This document shows, one piece after another, positions 27,333-46,334 of a stretch of 64,000 nt of DNA. Numbering within the stretch: the first letter of the stretch is position 1; every line of letters begins with the position of its first letter. A program made the translations under genes and the position numbers. The notes under the pieces are model-generated. The model had not been told where the DNA came from. It did no database searches and was given only the letters and a program-made list of their open reading frames with translations. The stretch covers positions 62,001 to 126,000 of the forward strand of contig NZ_QHLJ01000005.1 in NCBI RefSeq assembly GCF_006864365.1. The letters are read 5' to 3'. This DNA comes from Campylobacter sp. MIT 99-7217 (GTDB taxonomy: Bacteria; Campylobacterota; Campylobacteria; Campylobacterales; Campylobacteraceae).

Positions 27333-28532
27333 ATGGCTAAAGAAAAATTTTCTCGTAATAAGCCACATGTAAATATTGGAACTATCGGTCATGTCGACCA
27401 TGGTAAAACAACCTTGACAGCTGCTATTTCTGCTGTTCTTTCAAGAAAAGGTTTGGCGGAGCTTAAAGATTATGATAATATCGATAATGCTCCAGAAGAA
27501 AAAGAGCGTGGTATTACTATTGCTACTTCTCACATCGAGTATGAGACTGAAAATCGCCACTATGCACATGTGGATTGTCCGGGACACGCTGATTATGTTA
27601 AAAACATGATCACAGGTGCTGCTCAAATGGATGGAGCTATACTAGTTGTTTCAGCAGCTGATGGTCCTATGCCTCAAACAAGAGAGCATATCTTACTTTC
27701 TCGCCAAGTTGGTGTGCCTTATATCGTTGTATTTATGAATAAGGCTGATATGGTTGATGATGCTGAGCTTTTGGAACTTGTTGAAATGGAAATTAGAGAG
27801 CTTTTAAGTTCTTATGATTTTCCGGGCGATGATACTCCTATCATCTCAGGATCTGCTTTGAAAGCTTTAGAAGAAGCAAAAGCTGGACAAGATGGAGAGT
27901 GGTCTGCTAAGGTCATGGATCTTATGGCTGCGGTTGATAGCTATATCCCAACTCCTGTTCGTGATACTGATAAAGACTTTTTGATGCCTATTGAAGATGT
28001 TTTCTCTATCTCAGGTCGTGGAACAGTTGTAACAGGTAGAATAGAAAAAGGTATAGTAAAGGTGGGCGATACTATCGAGATCGTAGGTATCAAGGATACT
28101 CAAACAACAACTGTTACAGGTGTTGAAATGTTTAGAAAAGAAATGGATCAAGGCGAGGCTGGCGATAATGTTGGCGTATTGCTTCGTGGAACAAAAAAAG
28201 AAGAGGTTCTAAGAGGTATGGTTCTTGCTAAACCAAAATCAATCACTCCTCATACAGAATTTGAAGCTGAGGTTTATATCTTAAATAAAGATGAAGGTGG
28301 TCGTCATACTCCATTCTTTAATAACTATAGACCGCAATTTTATGTTAGAACAACAGATGTTACAGGTTCAATCAAACTTGCTGAGGGTACAGAAATGGTT
28401 ATGCCGGGCGAAAATGTTCGTATTACCGTAACTTTGATTGCTCCAGTAGCCCTTGAAGATGGAACTCGCTTTGCGATCCGTGAAGGTGGACATACTGTAG
28501 GATCAGGTGTTGTTTCTAAAATTATTAAATAA
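27333..28532 (+). CDS. tuf: Elongation factor Tu
   Basis: EF-Tu delivers aminoacyl-tRNA to the ribosome. The 399-residue protein has the P-loop GHVDHGKT (19-26), switch [15 protein letters not shown], and the two barrel domains ending in [15 protein letters not shown] lies 9 bases before the ATG. It is the only tuf copy in the window and is preceded by four tRNAs in the order also found before E. coli tufB. A strong hairpin follows immediately. Confidence 0.98.
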   Translation: MAKEKFSRNKPHVNIGTIGHVDHGKTTLTAAISAVLSRKGLAELKDYDNIDNAPEEKERGITIATSHIEYETENRHYAHVDCPGHADYVKNMITGAAQMDGAILVVSAADGPMPQTREHILLSRQVGVPYIVVFMNKADMVDDAELLELVEMEIRELLSSYDFPGDDTPIISGSALKALEEAKAGQDGEWSAKVMDLMAAVDSYIPTPVRDTDKDFLMPIEDVFSISGRGTVVTGRIEKGIVKVGDTIEIVGIKDTQTTTVTGVEMFRKEMDQGEAGDNVGVLLRGTKKEEVLRGMVLAKPKSITPHTEFEAEVYILNKDEGGRHTPFFNNYRPQFYVRTTDVTGSIKLAEGTEMVMPGENVRITVTLIAPVALEDGTRFAIREGGHTVGSGVVSKIIK

Positions 28533-28537
28533 ATCTT

Positions 28538-28565
28538 AAAGCCAAGAGCAATCTTGGCTTTTTGT
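28538..28565 (+). terminator. Terminator or attenuator after tuf
   Basis: A perfect 10-base stem, AAAGCCAAGA with TCTTGGCTTT, has a 4-base loop and is followed by a T-rich tract. It ends only about 5 bases before the rpmG Shine-Dalgarno, with no visible new promoter between them. Confidence 0.8.
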
Positions 28566-28580
28566 TTTTAAGGAAAAATG

Positions 28581-28739
28581 ATGAGAGTAAAAATCGGTTT
28601 AAAATGTGAAGAGACAGGCGATATTAATTATAGCACTTATAAAAATAGCAAAAACACAACTGAAAAGTTAGAATTAAAAAAGTATTGCCCAAGACTTAAA
28701 AAACATACACTTCATAAAGAAGTTAAACTGAAAAGCTAA
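28581..28739 (+). CDS. rpmG: 50S ribosomal protein L33
   Basis: L33 is a small ribosomal protein of the large subunit near the E site. The 52-residue protein has the family pattern [20 protein letters not shown] and [11 protein letters not shown]. Only one Cys remains in each half of the former zinc ribbon (KCEET and KYCPR), so it is unlikely to bind zinc. Two ATG codons occur in tandem (28578 and 28581); the second gives the usual length and spacing from AAGGA. It was identified by reading the gap between tuf and tRNA-Trp. Confidence 0.93.
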   Translation: MRVKIGLKCEETGDINYSTYKNSKNTTEKLELKKYCPRLKKHTLHKEVKLKS

Positions 28740-28815
28740 AGGGCAATAGCTCCAACGGTAGAGCGCCGGATTCCAAATCCGATGGTTGGGGGTTCGAATC
28801 CCTCTTGCCCTGCCA
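28740..28815 (+). tRNA. tRNA-Trp (anticodon CCA)
   Basis: A 76-base cloverleaf with acceptor AGGGCAA/TTGCCCT, anticodon loop TTCCAAA, T-loop TTCGAAT and encoded CCA. Its first base follows the rpmG stop directly. The outermost anticodon-stem pair is a C-A mismatch. Confidence 0.95.
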
Positions 28816-28831
28816 CAATCAAGGTTGTAAA

Positions 28832-29014
28832 ATGGAAAAATTAATAACTTATTTTAGATTATCAAAGGTAGAGTTAAGAAAGGTTATTTTCCCTCTCAAA
28901 GAGCAGGTTAGAAATGCTTTTATTACTGTTTTAGTGGTTGTTTTTGTCGTGGCTTTATTTTTGTGGATAGTGGATTTAATCATGTCATCGTTACTATCTT
29001 TGGTTGTAGGTTAA
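28832..29014 (+). CDS. secE: Preprotein translocase subunit SecE
   Basis: SecE is the single-helix type subunit that clamps SecY in the protein-export channel. The 60-residue protein has the amphipathic block LSKVELRKVIFPLKEQVRN and one membrane helix (about 33-53). The ATG at 28832 is preceded by AAGGTTG; a longer frame would run into the tRNA-Trp 3' end. nusG follows 10 bases later. Confidence 0.93.
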   Translation: MEKLITYFRLSKVELRKVIFPLKEQVRNAFITVLVVVFVVALFLWIVDLIMSSLLSLVVG

Positions 29015-29024
29015 GGTTTTTGAT

Positions 29025-29585
29025 ATGCAAGAGAATTTAGATACACAAAATATGGGGTCGCATAAGTGGTATGCTATACAAACTTATGCAGGAAGTGAAA
29101 TGGCAGTTAAAAGAGCCATTGAAAATCTAATTCGTGATAATGGTATAGAAGAGCAGATTAAAGAAGTTGTCGTACCTACTGAAGATGTGATTGAGTTTAA
29201 AAATGGAAAAGAAAAGATAAGCGAAAGGAGCTTGTATTCAGGCTATGTATTTGCTTATGTTGATTTAAGTACCGAGCTTTGGCATAGAATTCAGTCTTTG
29301 CCTAAGGTTGGTAGGTTTATTGGAGAAAGTAAAAAGCCTACTCCTTTGAGTGAAAAAGATATCAAGTTGATTTTAGAAAAGGTTCAAAATAAGGCAGCGC
29401 CAAAGCCAAAAATTTCATTTGAAGAAGGCGAAAATGTTCGTATAGTCGAGGGACCTTTTGCAAATTTTACCGGTATTATCGAAGAATACGATATGGTTAG
29501 AGGCTTACTTAAGTTAAATGTATCGATATTTGGGCGTTCTACGCCTGTTGAAATCTTACATTCTCAAGTTGAGAAAATAGTTTAA
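29025..29585 (+). CDS. nusG: Transcription antitermination/pausing factor NusG
   Basis: NusG binds RNA polymerase and links it to ribosomes or Rho. The 186-residue protein has the NGN domain (KWYAIQTYAGSE... to about 120) and a C-terminal KOW domain (EGENVRIVEGPFANFTG). TAAGG precedes the ATG at 29025. The first nine residues are extra relative to the usual NusG start; an in-frame ATG at 29052 is possible but has no ribosome site. Confidence 0.95.
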   Translation: MQENLDTQNMGSHKWYAIQTYAGSEMAVKRAIENLIRDNGIEEQIKEVVVPTEDVIEFKNGKEKISERSLYSGYVFAYVDLSTELWHRIQSLPKVGRFIGESKKPTPLSEKDIKLILEKVQNKAAPKPKISFEEGENVRIVEGPFANFTGIIEEYDMVRGLLKLNVSIFGRSTPVEILHSQVEKIV

Positions 29586-29606
29586 GAATTAATTAAGGAG
29601 AAAATT

Positions 29607-30032
29607 ATGGCTAAAAAAGTGGTCGGTGAAATCAAATTGCATATTGCTGCGACAAAGGCAAATCCATCACCTCCTGTAGGTCCTGCTCTTGGACAACAAG
29701 GTGTGAATATCATGGAGTTTTGTAAGGCTTTTAATGAAAGAACAAAAGATATGGCAGGTTTTAATATCCCTGTTGTGATCACTGTGTATGCAGATAAAAG
29801 CTTTACATTTATCACAAAGCAGCCTCCTGCAACAGATCTTATCAAAAAGGCAGCAGGCATTAGCAAGGGAGCAGATAATCCACTTAAAAATAAAGTAGGA
29901 AAGCTTACTAAGAAACAAGTTTTAGAAATAGTTGATAAGAAGCTTGCTGATTTAAATACCAAAGATAAGGAACAAGCTGCTAAGATTATAGCAGGTTCAG
30001 CTCGTTCTATGGGTGTTGAAATCGTTGATTAA
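29607..30032 (+). CDS. rplK: 50S ribosomal protein L11
   Basis: L11 forms the GTPase-associated centre with 23S rRNA. The 141-residue protein has the N-domain with the proline-rich [16 protein letters not shown] switch and the rRNA-binding C-domain (ending [12 protein letters not shown]). AAGGAG lies before the ATG. Standard length and position after nusG. Confidence 0.97.
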   Translation: MAKKVVGEIKLHIAATKANPSPPVGPALGQQGVNIMEFCKAFNERTKDMAGFNIPVVITVYADKSFTFITKQPPATDLIKKAAGISKGADNPLKNKVGKLTKKQVLEIVDKKLADLNTKDKEQAAKIIAGSARSMGVEIVD

Positions 30033-30040
30033 AACTTTTA

Positions 30041-30064
30041 CCGCCAAGTTTTAAAAGATGGCGG
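30041..30064 (+). promoter_or_regulatory. Hairpin between rplK and rplA
   Basis: CCGCCA (30041-30046) pairs with TGGCGG (30059-30064) around a 12-base loop. A GC-rich stem in AT-rich DNA just ahead of the L1 gene could be a processing or L1 autoregulation site; this is not proven. Confidence 0.4.
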
Positions 30065-30093
30065 AAGCACTTTAAAAATGCGGAGAAATAAAA

Positions 30094-30795
30094 ATGTCTA
30101 AAATTACAAAAAGATTAAAAGAGTTATCACAAAAGGTTGATAAAAACAAAGAGTATGCTTTAAATGAAGCTATTGATACTATCAAGGGTTTAGCCTCTGC
30201 TAAATTTGATGAGACTGTTGAGATTGCTTTAAAGCTTAATGTTGATCCAAGACATGCTGATCAAATGGTTAGAGGTTCAGTTGTTTTACCAGCAGGTACA
30301 GGCAAAAAAGTACGCGTAGCAGTTATAGCAAAAGATGCAAAGGCTGATGAAGCTCAAGCTGCTGGTGCGGATATAGTGGGAAGTGATGATTTGGTGGAAG
30401 AAATTCAAAAAGGAAATATGAATTTTGATGTATTAATCGCAACTCCAAATTTAATGGGTCTTGTTGGTAAAGTGGGTCGTATTTTAGGACCAAAGGGACT
30501 TATGCCAAATCCAAAAACAGGCACGGTTACCATGGATGTGGCACAAGCTGTTAATAATGCAAAAAGTGGGCAGGTTAATTTCCGTGTAGATAAACAAGGA
30601 AATATCCATGCAGGGCTTGGTAAAGTGAGCTTTTCTAAGGAACAATTAAATAATAATATCCAAACCTTTGTTAAGGCGATCAACAAGCATAAGCCCGCTA
30701 CTGCTAAGGGAAGATATATCAAAACAGCAGCCCTATCTTTAACCATGAGTCCTTCTTTAAGTCTTGAAACCCAAGAACTTTTAGATATGAAATAA
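30094..30795 (+). CDS. rplA: 50S ribosomal protein L1
   Basis: L1 forms the mobile stalk at the ribosomal E site and represses its own mRNA in many bacteria. The 233-residue protein has the family blocks [15 protein letters not shown] and [23 protein letters not shown] precedes the ATG. A terminator-like hairpin begins within the stop codon. Confidence 0.97.
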   Translation: MSKITKRLKELSQKVDKNKEYALNEAIDTIKGLASAKFDETVEIALKLNVDPRHADQMVRGSVVLPAGTGKKVRVAVIAKDAKADEAQAAGADIVGSDDLVEEIQKGNMNFDVLIATPNLMGLVGKVGRILGPKGLMPNPKTGTVTMDVAQAVNNAKSGQVNFRVDKQGNIHAGLGKVSFSKEQLNNNIQTFVKAINKHKPATAKGRYIKTAALSLTMSPSLSLETQELLDMK

Positions 30796-30817
30796 GAGTT
30801 GAGCTTTCAACTCTTTT
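30794..30817 (+). terminator. Terminator or attenuator after rplA
   Basis: A 9-base stem (AAGAGTTGA with TCAACTCTT) and 4-base loop with a short T run. It separates rplKA from rplJL. Confidence 0.6.
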
Positions 30818-30845
30818 ACTATCTAAAATAAAAATTTGAAAAAAT

Positions 30846-30851
30846 TATACT
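30846..30851 (+). promoter_or_regulatory. -10 box for rplJL-rpoBC
   Basis: TATACT lies 99 bases before the rplJ ATG, downstream of the rplA hairpin, in an AT-rich tract without a spaced -35. Confidence 0.45.
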
Positions 30852-30857
30852 TTTTTT

Positions 30858-30950
30858 AAATTTTTATTTTAGATTGGAGATAGCCGAGGCTTTAAGCTTA
30901 ATTGAATTGATTTTCTCTCTGCTTGAAATCGCCGGTCGGAAAGGAGAAGT
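30858..30950 (+). promoter_or_regulatory. Candidate L10 leader (autoregulatory 5' UTR)
   Basis: About 93 bases between the presumed start and the rplJ ATG. Unlike the flanks it has GC-containing blocks (GATAGCCGAGGC, ATCGCCGGTCGG) that can pair, ending in AAAGGAG. L10-L7/L12 binding to such a leader is the known control in many bacteria. A covariance-model match would be needed to confirm. Confidence 0.4.
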
Positions 30951-31433
30951 ATGACCAAAAATGAAAAGATTAAAATCGTTTCTGCTTTAGAAGAGGGTTT
31001 TAAAAAGAGCGAAGCTATTATTGTTTGTAATTATAAGGGCTTAAGCACTAAAAAACTTGAAGTTTTGCGTGAAAATGCAAGGGAAAATGGCGTTAAGGTG
31101 CAAATCATCAAGAACACCTTAGCAAATATAGCCTTAAATAATGCGGATAAAAAGGGACTTGAACTTAAAGATACAAATATTTATCTTTGGGGCGAGGATC
31201 AGTTAAGTGTTTGTAAAGTTGCTTCTAAATTTGAAGATGATAATGAGCAATTTAACATTAAATCCGCTTTCATTGAAACAGAAGTAGCAGATGTAGCCAA
31301 GGTTAAAGCTCTTGCTAAGATGCCTTCAAGAAATGAGTTGCTTGCTATGCTTTTGCAAGTATGGAATGCGCCAATCACCAATTTTACTATTGGTTTAAAT
31401 GCGCTTAAAAATAAAAAAGAAACAGAAAATTAA
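30951..31433 (+). CDS. rplJ: 50S ribosomal protein L10
   Basis: L10 anchors the L7/L12 stalk. The 160-residue protein has the rRNA-binding N-domain ([36 protein letters not shown]) and the C-terminal helix that holds L7/L12 dimers. AAAGGAG lies before the ATG. rplL follows 16 bases later. Confidence 0.96.
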   Translation: MTKNEKIKIVSALEEGFKKSEAIIVCNYKGLSTKKLEVLRENARENGVKVQIIKNTLANIALNNADKKGLELKDTNIYLWGEDQLSVCKVASKFEDDNEQFNIKSAFIETEVADVAKVKALAKMPSRNELLAMLLQVWNAPITNFTIGLNALKNKKETEN

Positions 31434-31449
31434 TATAAAAGGATAAAAA

Positions 31450-31827
31450 ATGGCAATTTCTAAAGAAGATGTATTAGAATATATTTCAAATTTGAGTGTT
31501 CTTGAGCTTTCAGAGCTTGTGAAAGAATTTGAAGAAAAATTTGGTGTTTCAGCTGCCCCTGTTGTTGTAGCAGGTGCTGGCGGTGGCGGTGGCGGTGGTG
31601 CTGCTGCAGAAGAAAAGACTGAATTTAATATCGTTTTAACCGATGCAGGAGCTAAGAAAATCGAGGTTATTAAGGTAGTAAGAGCTCTTACAGGGCTTGG
31701 TCTTAAGGAAGCTAAAGATGCCACAGAGCAAACCCCATCAGTTCTTAAAGAAGGTGTAAATAAGGCTGAAGCTGAAGAAGCTAAAAAACAACTTGAAGAA
31801 GCTGGAGCTAAAGTAGAGCTTAAATAA
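31450..31827 (+). CDS. rplL: 50S ribosomal protein L7/L12
   Basis: L7/L12 is the multi-copy stalk protein that recruits translation factors. The 125-residue protein has the dimerising N-domain, a hinge of Ala and at least seven Gly in a row (about residues 41-50), and the factor-binding C-domain ([15 protein letters not shown]). The Gly hinge is encoded by GGT/GGC repeats. AAAGGAT precedes the ATG. Confidence 0.97.
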   Translation: MAISKEDVLEYISNLSVLELSELVKEFEEKFGVSAAPVVVAGAGGGGGGGAAAEEKTEFNIVLTDAGAKKIEVIKVVRALTGLGLKEAKDATEQTPSVLKEGVNKAEAEEAKKQLEEAGAKVELK

Positions 31828-31840
31828 GCTTTTTAAATTT

Positions 31841-31871
31841 AAAGAAGGCTTTTTTTAAGTCTTCTTTTTTT
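31841..31871 (+). terminator. Attenuator/terminator between rplL and rpoB
   Basis: AAAGAAGGCTT pairs with AAGTCTTCTTT (one G-T) around a T loop, then a T run. A partial terminator in this place is known from E. coli, where it lowers rpoBC relative to ribosomal proteins. Confidence 0.7.
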
Positions 31872-31921
31872 GATTCAATTTGAATCACTTTCTTTAAATT
31901 TTTTATCAATGAGGTGTATAA

Positions 31922-40597
<8,676 letters not shown>

Positions 40598-40598
<1 letters not shown>

Positions 40599-40630
40599 AC
40601 TAAGTAGCTTCGTGCTACTTAGTTAGTTTT
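40598..40630 (+). terminator. rpoC operon terminator
   Basis: A perfect 11-base stem, AACTAAGTAGC with GCTACTTAGTT, with a 5-base loop, then a T-rich tail; it starts on the last base of the rpoC stop codon. Confidence 0.85.
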
Positions 40631-40638
40631 ATTTATCT

Positions 40639-41170
40639 TTATTTTTCTTGCGTATTTTGCGTGAGATTGCTATCTAAATTCTTAAGAAGTAATGTAAGCT
40701 CGCTTGCCTTTTGAGGAGTCATTTTTGAAAGTACTCCTGAAATTTTTCTTGCTTCTAAAGAAAGCATGATCTTAGAGGCTTCATCAGCGTCCATTTGGCT
40801 TAAAACATCGGCTATGGACTGATCTTTCATTTGCGAATAAATTTCTTTAACCCTATCTTGTGTTTTGCTGTTTATGGTTTCAAGATTTTTTTGTGTTTGA
40901 GCTAGTATATTTTCATTTTCTTTTTTAGTTTGCTCGATTTTAGCTAAGGTAGCATTTACTTCAGCTTCTTTTTTAAGCAAGGCTTCCATTTTTTCCTTTT
41001 GCAAGGCTTCAAAGGAGGCTTTATAAGCTTCAAGTGCCTGTTTTGCTTCGTCAAATTCTCTAATTTGCAACTCAAGTTGAGCCTTTCTTGCTTCTATGTA
41101 GGAATTGATCTCAGCCTCAGTTGCAGCTTGTGCAAAAAAAGAGCATAGAAAAATCAAGCTTACTATCTTT

Positions 41171-41178
<8 letters not shown>
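40639..41178 (-). CDS. Periplasmic MotE/MgtE-N-like coiled-coil protein
   Basis: The 179-residue protein has an export signal (MNKKIVSLIFLCSFFAQA) and a long coiled coil to about 115. A C-terminal MgtE-N-like repeat (VLSQMDADEASKIMLSLE, VLSKMTPQKASELTLLL) follows. This is the layout of MotE, the chaperone for the motor scaffold protein MotC in Campylobacterota. I chose the ATG at 41178 for the GGAGGT in front of it. It overlaps the FliJ-like gene by 8 bases. In C. jejuni the equivalent (Cj1496c) is a glycoprotein linked to invasion, as I recall. Confidence 0.75.
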
Positions 41179-42876
<1,698 letters not shown>

Positions 42877-42949
42877 CTAACAAAAATAACTTTAAAAACC
42901 ATAAATACAGCTAAAATACTTTAAAATAAACAAATACCTTTGCTAATAT

Positions 42950-42955
42950 ATTATA
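42950..42955 (-). promoter_or_regulatory. -10 box upstream of purA
   Basis: TATAAT on the minus strand within ATGATATAATATATT, giving a leader of about 100 bases. A nearer, weaker -10 cannot be excluded. Confidence 0.4.
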
Positions 42956-43184
42956 TCATAATGATTTAAATATGTTTATTTTGATGAGAGATTAAATGCT
43001 AAAGATTTGAATTTATTTTTAGCTTTCTAGGAAAAATAAGGGCAAGTATCTTGTGCTTTTAGTTAAATTTTTATTTTAGTAGTTTTTTGGTAAATCTTTG
43101 TTGTTTAGAGTCGTGTAAATTTTTTCGTTTTTTAAGAAGATTTTATTTAGATATAGCCGTTTAGATTCTAGGTAGATATTTTAC

Positions 43185-43229
43185 AAAAAAAGCCTATTTG
43201 AGTTTATTAAGCTCAAACAAGCTTTTTTT
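43185..43229 (-). terminator. ccoG terminator
   Basis: A two-part stem: AAAAAAAGC/GCTTTTTTT (9 pairs) and inner TTTGAG/CTCAAA (6 pairs) with a 9-base loop; a T run follows on the minus strand. Confidence 0.75.
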
Positions 43230-43231
43230 AT

Positions 43232-44572
43232 TTAGGGTTTAGGATAAACAAAAATACTTTCTCGCTCCACGATAATATTTTCTTTATCATCAGTTGCATA
43301 AGCTACGATCTTTAAAGGTATGATCGTATCTTGATCAAGGTTTTGGCTTAAATTTTGCGTGGCTTCAAGAACAACTATTTGTTTTGATTTGCCCCCAGCC
43401 TTTAAAGTAAATGGCTTACTTGGTTTTGTGATTTTTAATCCACCATCTATATCCTTTAAGCTCACATCAAAATAATAAGTATGTTCTTTGTTATCTGTAT
43501 TTTGAAACAAAAAGATATAAGCGTTATTAACTTTACCATCTTTGCTGACATTGTAGAGTTCACTGCTTCTATTGATATTTAAAAGCATATGTTCTTTTTT
43601 TGTGCTTACAAAGGATAAGATAAGAACGAGTATAAATAAAACCACAAAATACGCTACGGTTCTAAACCTAAAATAATGCACCTTATTTTTTGTTTGAAGA
43701 GCCTTAGAGCTTGTCCAGTTTATAAGACTTGGTCGGTTAAATTTAGCTTGGATATGAGAACAAGCATCAGCACATTCAAGACAATTTATACATTCAAGTT
43801 GCATGCCTCTTCTTATATCAATATGCGTTGGACAAACATGCACACAGGCTTCACAGCCTATACATTCGCCCTCAGGAGGCTTTTTCCATAATTTCACAGC
43901 ACCATTAAAGATCTTTCCACCTCTTTGTTCATCATAAATAACTTGCACAGTATCATCATCAAACATGGTTGATTGTATTCTTGCATAAGGGCAAACATAG
44001 ATGCAAAAATTCTCTTTCAAATAACAAATATCAAGAGTAAAAAGCAAGGAAGCGATGATCAAAATCCCCATAAATAAAGTATGTTCGCTTGGATTTTGTA
44101 AATAAACAAAAAATTGCTCAGGCGGGATAAAATACCAAAGTAGATTACTTACAGCCAAAAAAGCAAGTATATAAAATATCAAAATAGCAAGAATTCTTTT
44201 TACAAAATTTCCTTTAATTTGCTTTTGTTTATTTTTTATACCACTATAAATTTTAAGAAGTTTTGTTTGAATGAGATCTCTATAAATCACTCTAAATATA
44301 GTCTGAGGACAGGTCCAAGCACACCAAATTCTTCCTCCTAAAGTAGTGATGAGAAAAATACTTAAAAAAAGTCCTATAAGCACAAAAGGCATGAGGTAAA
44401 GTTCTTGTGTATCAAAAGAAACAAAGAGTAGATTGAGTTTTTTATCAACAAAGCTCAAAAGAAAGAAATGATTTCCATTGATCCTAATGAAAGGTAAGAT
44501 AAAGGCGATACAAGTTACCAAGATATAGGTGTAATATCGCTTTTTTGTAAAATCAGTAATACAAGTATGCAT
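43232..44572 (-). CDS. ccoG: Cytochrome c oxidase accessory protein CcoG (FixG/RdxA type)
   Basis: CcoG is an iron-sulfur membrane protein needed for copper handling during assembly of cbb3-type cytochrome oxidase. The 446-residue protein has about five membrane helices (from residue 15). A ferredoxin domain near residue 235 has two CxxCxxCxxxC-type clusters (CIGCEACVHVC and CINCLECADAC). A periplasmic immunoglobulin-like domain starts from about 340. A redox CP motif (WCAWTCP) lies near 88. AGGAG precedes the ATG. Single gene, divergent from rpsU; same pairing in C. jejuni (Cj0369c-Cj0370). Confidence 0.9.
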   Translation of the reverse strand: MHTCITDFTKKRYYTYILVTCIAFILPFIRINGNHFFLLSFVDKKLNLLFVSFDTQELYLMPFVLIGLFLSIFLITTLGGRIWCAWTCPQTIFRVIYRDLIQTKLLKIYSGIKNKQKQIKGNFVKRILAILIFYILAFLAVSNLLWYFIPPEQFFVYLQNPSEHTLFMGILIIASLLFTLDICYLKENFCIYVCPYARIQSTMFDDDTVQVIYDEQRGGKIFNGAVKLWKKPPEGECIGCEACVHVCPTHIDIRRGMQLECINCLECADACSHIQAKFNRPSLINWTSSKALQTKNKVHYFRFRTVAYFVVLFILVLILSFVSTKKEHMLLNINRSSELYNVSKDGKVNNAYIFLFQNTDNKEHTYYFDVSLKDIDGGLKITKPSKPFTLKAGGKSKQIVVLEATQNLSQNLDQDTIIPLKIVAYATDDKENIIVERESIFVYPKP

Positions 44573-44702
44573 TTCAAAACTCCTATGTATTTGATAAAAT
44601 AATCCTAATTATAACTTAAAAAATAAGAAATTTATCATAAAAATAACATTTTTATGATAGAATACCCCTTTTCAAATCATAAAAAGAAAGGTGGTGAGGA
44701 TA

Positions 44703-44915
44703 GTGCCAGGAATTAAGGTGCATCCAAACGAAAGTTTTGACGAAGCGTATCGTAAGTTTAAAAAGCAAGTTGATAGAAATCTTGTTGTAACTGAGGTTAG
44801 GGCAAGAAGATTTTTTGAGCCTATGACTGAAATTCGTAAAAAACAAAAAATTTCAGCACGCAAGAAAATACTCAAAAGACTTTACATGCTTAGGCGTTAT
44901 GAGTCAAAACTCTAA
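44703..44915 (+). CDS. rpsU: 30S ribosomal protein S21
   Basis: S21 is a small basic ribosomal protein active in translation initiation. The 70-residue protein reads [19 protein letters not shown] and ends in the basic [18 protein letters not shown]. The start is GTG at 44703, chosen because TGAGGA precedes it and the length matches; upstream in-frame GTGs at 44691 and 44694 overlap the ribosome site. It ends 49 bases from the stop of cdtC. Confidence 0.93.
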   Translation: MPGIKVHPNESFDEAYRKFKKQVDRNLVVTEVRARRFFEPMTEIRKKQKISARKKILKRLYMLRRYESKL

Positions 44916-44921
44916 CATTTT

Positions 44922-44949
44922 CAAAGAAAGGTCTTTTGACTTTTCTTTG
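44922..44949. terminator. Hairpin between rpsU and cdtC
   Basis: CAAAGAAAGGTC pairs with GACTTTTCTTTG (one G-T) around a TTTT loop. It lies between two convergent stops and could serve both strands, though neither side has a long T run. Confidence 0.5.
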
Positions 44950-44964
44950 CTCTTGTAAAATTCT

Positions 44965-45522
44965 TCATTGTATCACATTTGCTTGATTTAGAGGAGGAGA
45001 AAACATAAAAAGCTGTTTTGGTTCAATCCCTACGAAAAACTCAAGCACGCAGCGCACAAGCCCTACTCTGTCATGAATATCAACATTTGGATTTTCATAA
45101 GTTCCCAAGCATTCATCTGTATTTAAAAGCAAGGATCTTATCTGCATAGCACCAGAAGTTGTGGGTATGAGCTGAAAAATCGTCTCAAACTCGCCACTCT
45201 CATAATCTTTCTTACAATCCTTAAGCACCATAAAACCACTAGGCGCGATACTTAAGCACATATTTGGCTGAGCCACAACTACAAATTGAGCATAACCAAA
45301 GGGAAAAGAGTTAGCAAATTTATCAACTTTTTTGATCTTAGGATCATTTCCAAGCTCTTTTAAAAACCAATTTTGGTAGTTAAACTGCTTTGCACCTCGG
45401 TTTAGATTGATAGCTAAGCCGGTATTTACATTGCGGATTTGAAAGCTATCTGTTACATTTTCACCCACACTTTCAGCAAAAGCTGTTACAAAAAATAACA
45501 AAATAAAAGCTAAAATTTTCAT
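44965..45522 (-). CDS. cdtC: Cytolethal distending toxin subunit C
   Basis: CdtC is one of the two ricin-type lectin subunits that deliver CdtB into host cells. The 185-residue protein has an export signal (MKILAFILLFFVTAFA) and a beta-trefoil lectin domain with typical FQIRNVNTGLAIN and MQIRSLLLNTDECLGT repeats. The ATG overlaps the cdtB stop by one base (TAATG). It is last in the cdtABC operon and faces rpsU. Confidence 0.95.
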   Translation of the reverse strand: MKILAFILLFFVTAFAESVGENVTDSFQIRNVNTGLAINLNRGAKQFNYQNWFLKELGNDPKIKKVDKFANSFPFGYAQFVVVAQPNMCLSIAPSGFMVLKDCKKDYESGEFETIFQLIPTTSGAMQIRSLLLNTDECLGTYENPNVDIHDRVGLVRCVLEFFVGIEPKQLFMFSPPLNQANVIQ

Positions 45523-46325
45523 TAATTATCTCCAAATTTTCTAAAATTTACAGGAAAGTGATCAGATACTAAATGCGTGCGTAAATTTGCTAGCATAAGT
45601 ACAGCTACAAGTGCTGTTTCTGCGATACCACCTGCTGAATTTCCAACAATAGCCCAATCAAGCGTTCCTCCACTTCTTTGAGTTGCTGCACCTGGTGCTA
45701 AAACCGTTATACGAATGCGTGTTTCAAGGCTTAAAGCTTCTCTTACGCTTTCTGGCGAGCGGTTAAAATCTCCCATAATCGTCCAAGTGATATTTGGCAT
45801 ATTTCTAAAACGATTAAAAACTGAATTTACAATAGCTGGTGCATCAACTCCTCCATTTGCAAGTGCGTGGATATTAAAAAATACATCATTTCCTATACGA
45901 ATACCGATGATAGGGCGAGAAACAACGCTTGGTGGTGGTAAAATGATGATCTCTTCAGCCCTAATACGAGAAACGATAGCTAAATTCACACGATTTGCTC
46001 CTGTGTCAATCTGTGAGAAATACACATACACTTCAAAAGGACGCGACATGCTACCAAGTTGCCATCTATGTTCAGTTACTATAGTGCCACCTTGGTTAAG
46101 CGATCTGCCTGTTGGCTGTGCTGAGCTTGGTAAATTTCCTGCTTCTTGTATGGCTAAGATATCGGCTGGGTTTTCTCCACTGATGATTTGACGCACGCTA
46201 ATATTCCATTTAGACTCCGTTGCGGCTGAACTTCCTTGTAAATTCCAAGTTGCAAGCTTGAAATCCTCGGGCTTTGCTAAGATAAAACCTGACATAATGA
46301 TCAATAATACTAAAATTCTTTGCAT
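45522..46325 (-). CDS. cdtB: Cytolethal distending toxin subunit B (DNase I-like nuclease)
   Basis: CdtB is the active subunit: in the host nucleus it damages DNA and causes G2/M arrest. The 267-residue protein has an export signal (about 1-17) and the endonuclease/exonuclease/phosphatase fold. The metal and catalytic residues are all present: Asn28 (TWNLQG), Glu61 (IQEAG), His153 (NIHA), Asp186 and Asn188 (GDFNRSP), Asp223 (LDWAI) and Asp255-His256 (SDHFPV). AAGGAG precedes the ATG, 9 bases after the cdtA stop. Nothing suggests inactivation. Confidence 0.97.
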   Translation of the reverse strand: MQRILVLLIIMSGFILAKPEDFKLATWNLQGSSAATESKWNISVRQIISGENPADILAIQEAGNLPSSAQPTGRSLNQGGTIVTEHRWQLGSMSRPFEVYVYFSQIDTGANRVNLAIVSRIRAEEIIILPPPSVVSRPIIGIRIGNDVFFNIHALANGGVDAPAIVNSVFNRFRNMPNITWTIMGDFNRSPESVREALSLETRIRITVLAPGAATQRSGGTLDWAIVGNSAGGIAETALVAVLMLANLRTHLVSDHFPVNFRKFGDN

Positions 46326-46334
46326 CTTAACTCC

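Noticed and set aside
28740..28815. tRNA-Trp as a pseudogene because of a C-A pair in the anticodon stem
   Set aside because: All other stems, loops, anticodon and CCA are intact, and one outer mismatch is tolerated; it is the only tRNA-Trp seen here.
31575..31605. GGT/GGC repeat in rplL as a phase-variable tract
   Set aside because: It encodes the normal flexible Gly hinge of L7/L12, the units are triplets that would not shift frame, and the gene is essential.
42950..43184. A small RNA or gene between purA and ccoG
   Set aside because: Only AT-rich sequence and short frames without ribosome sites were found.
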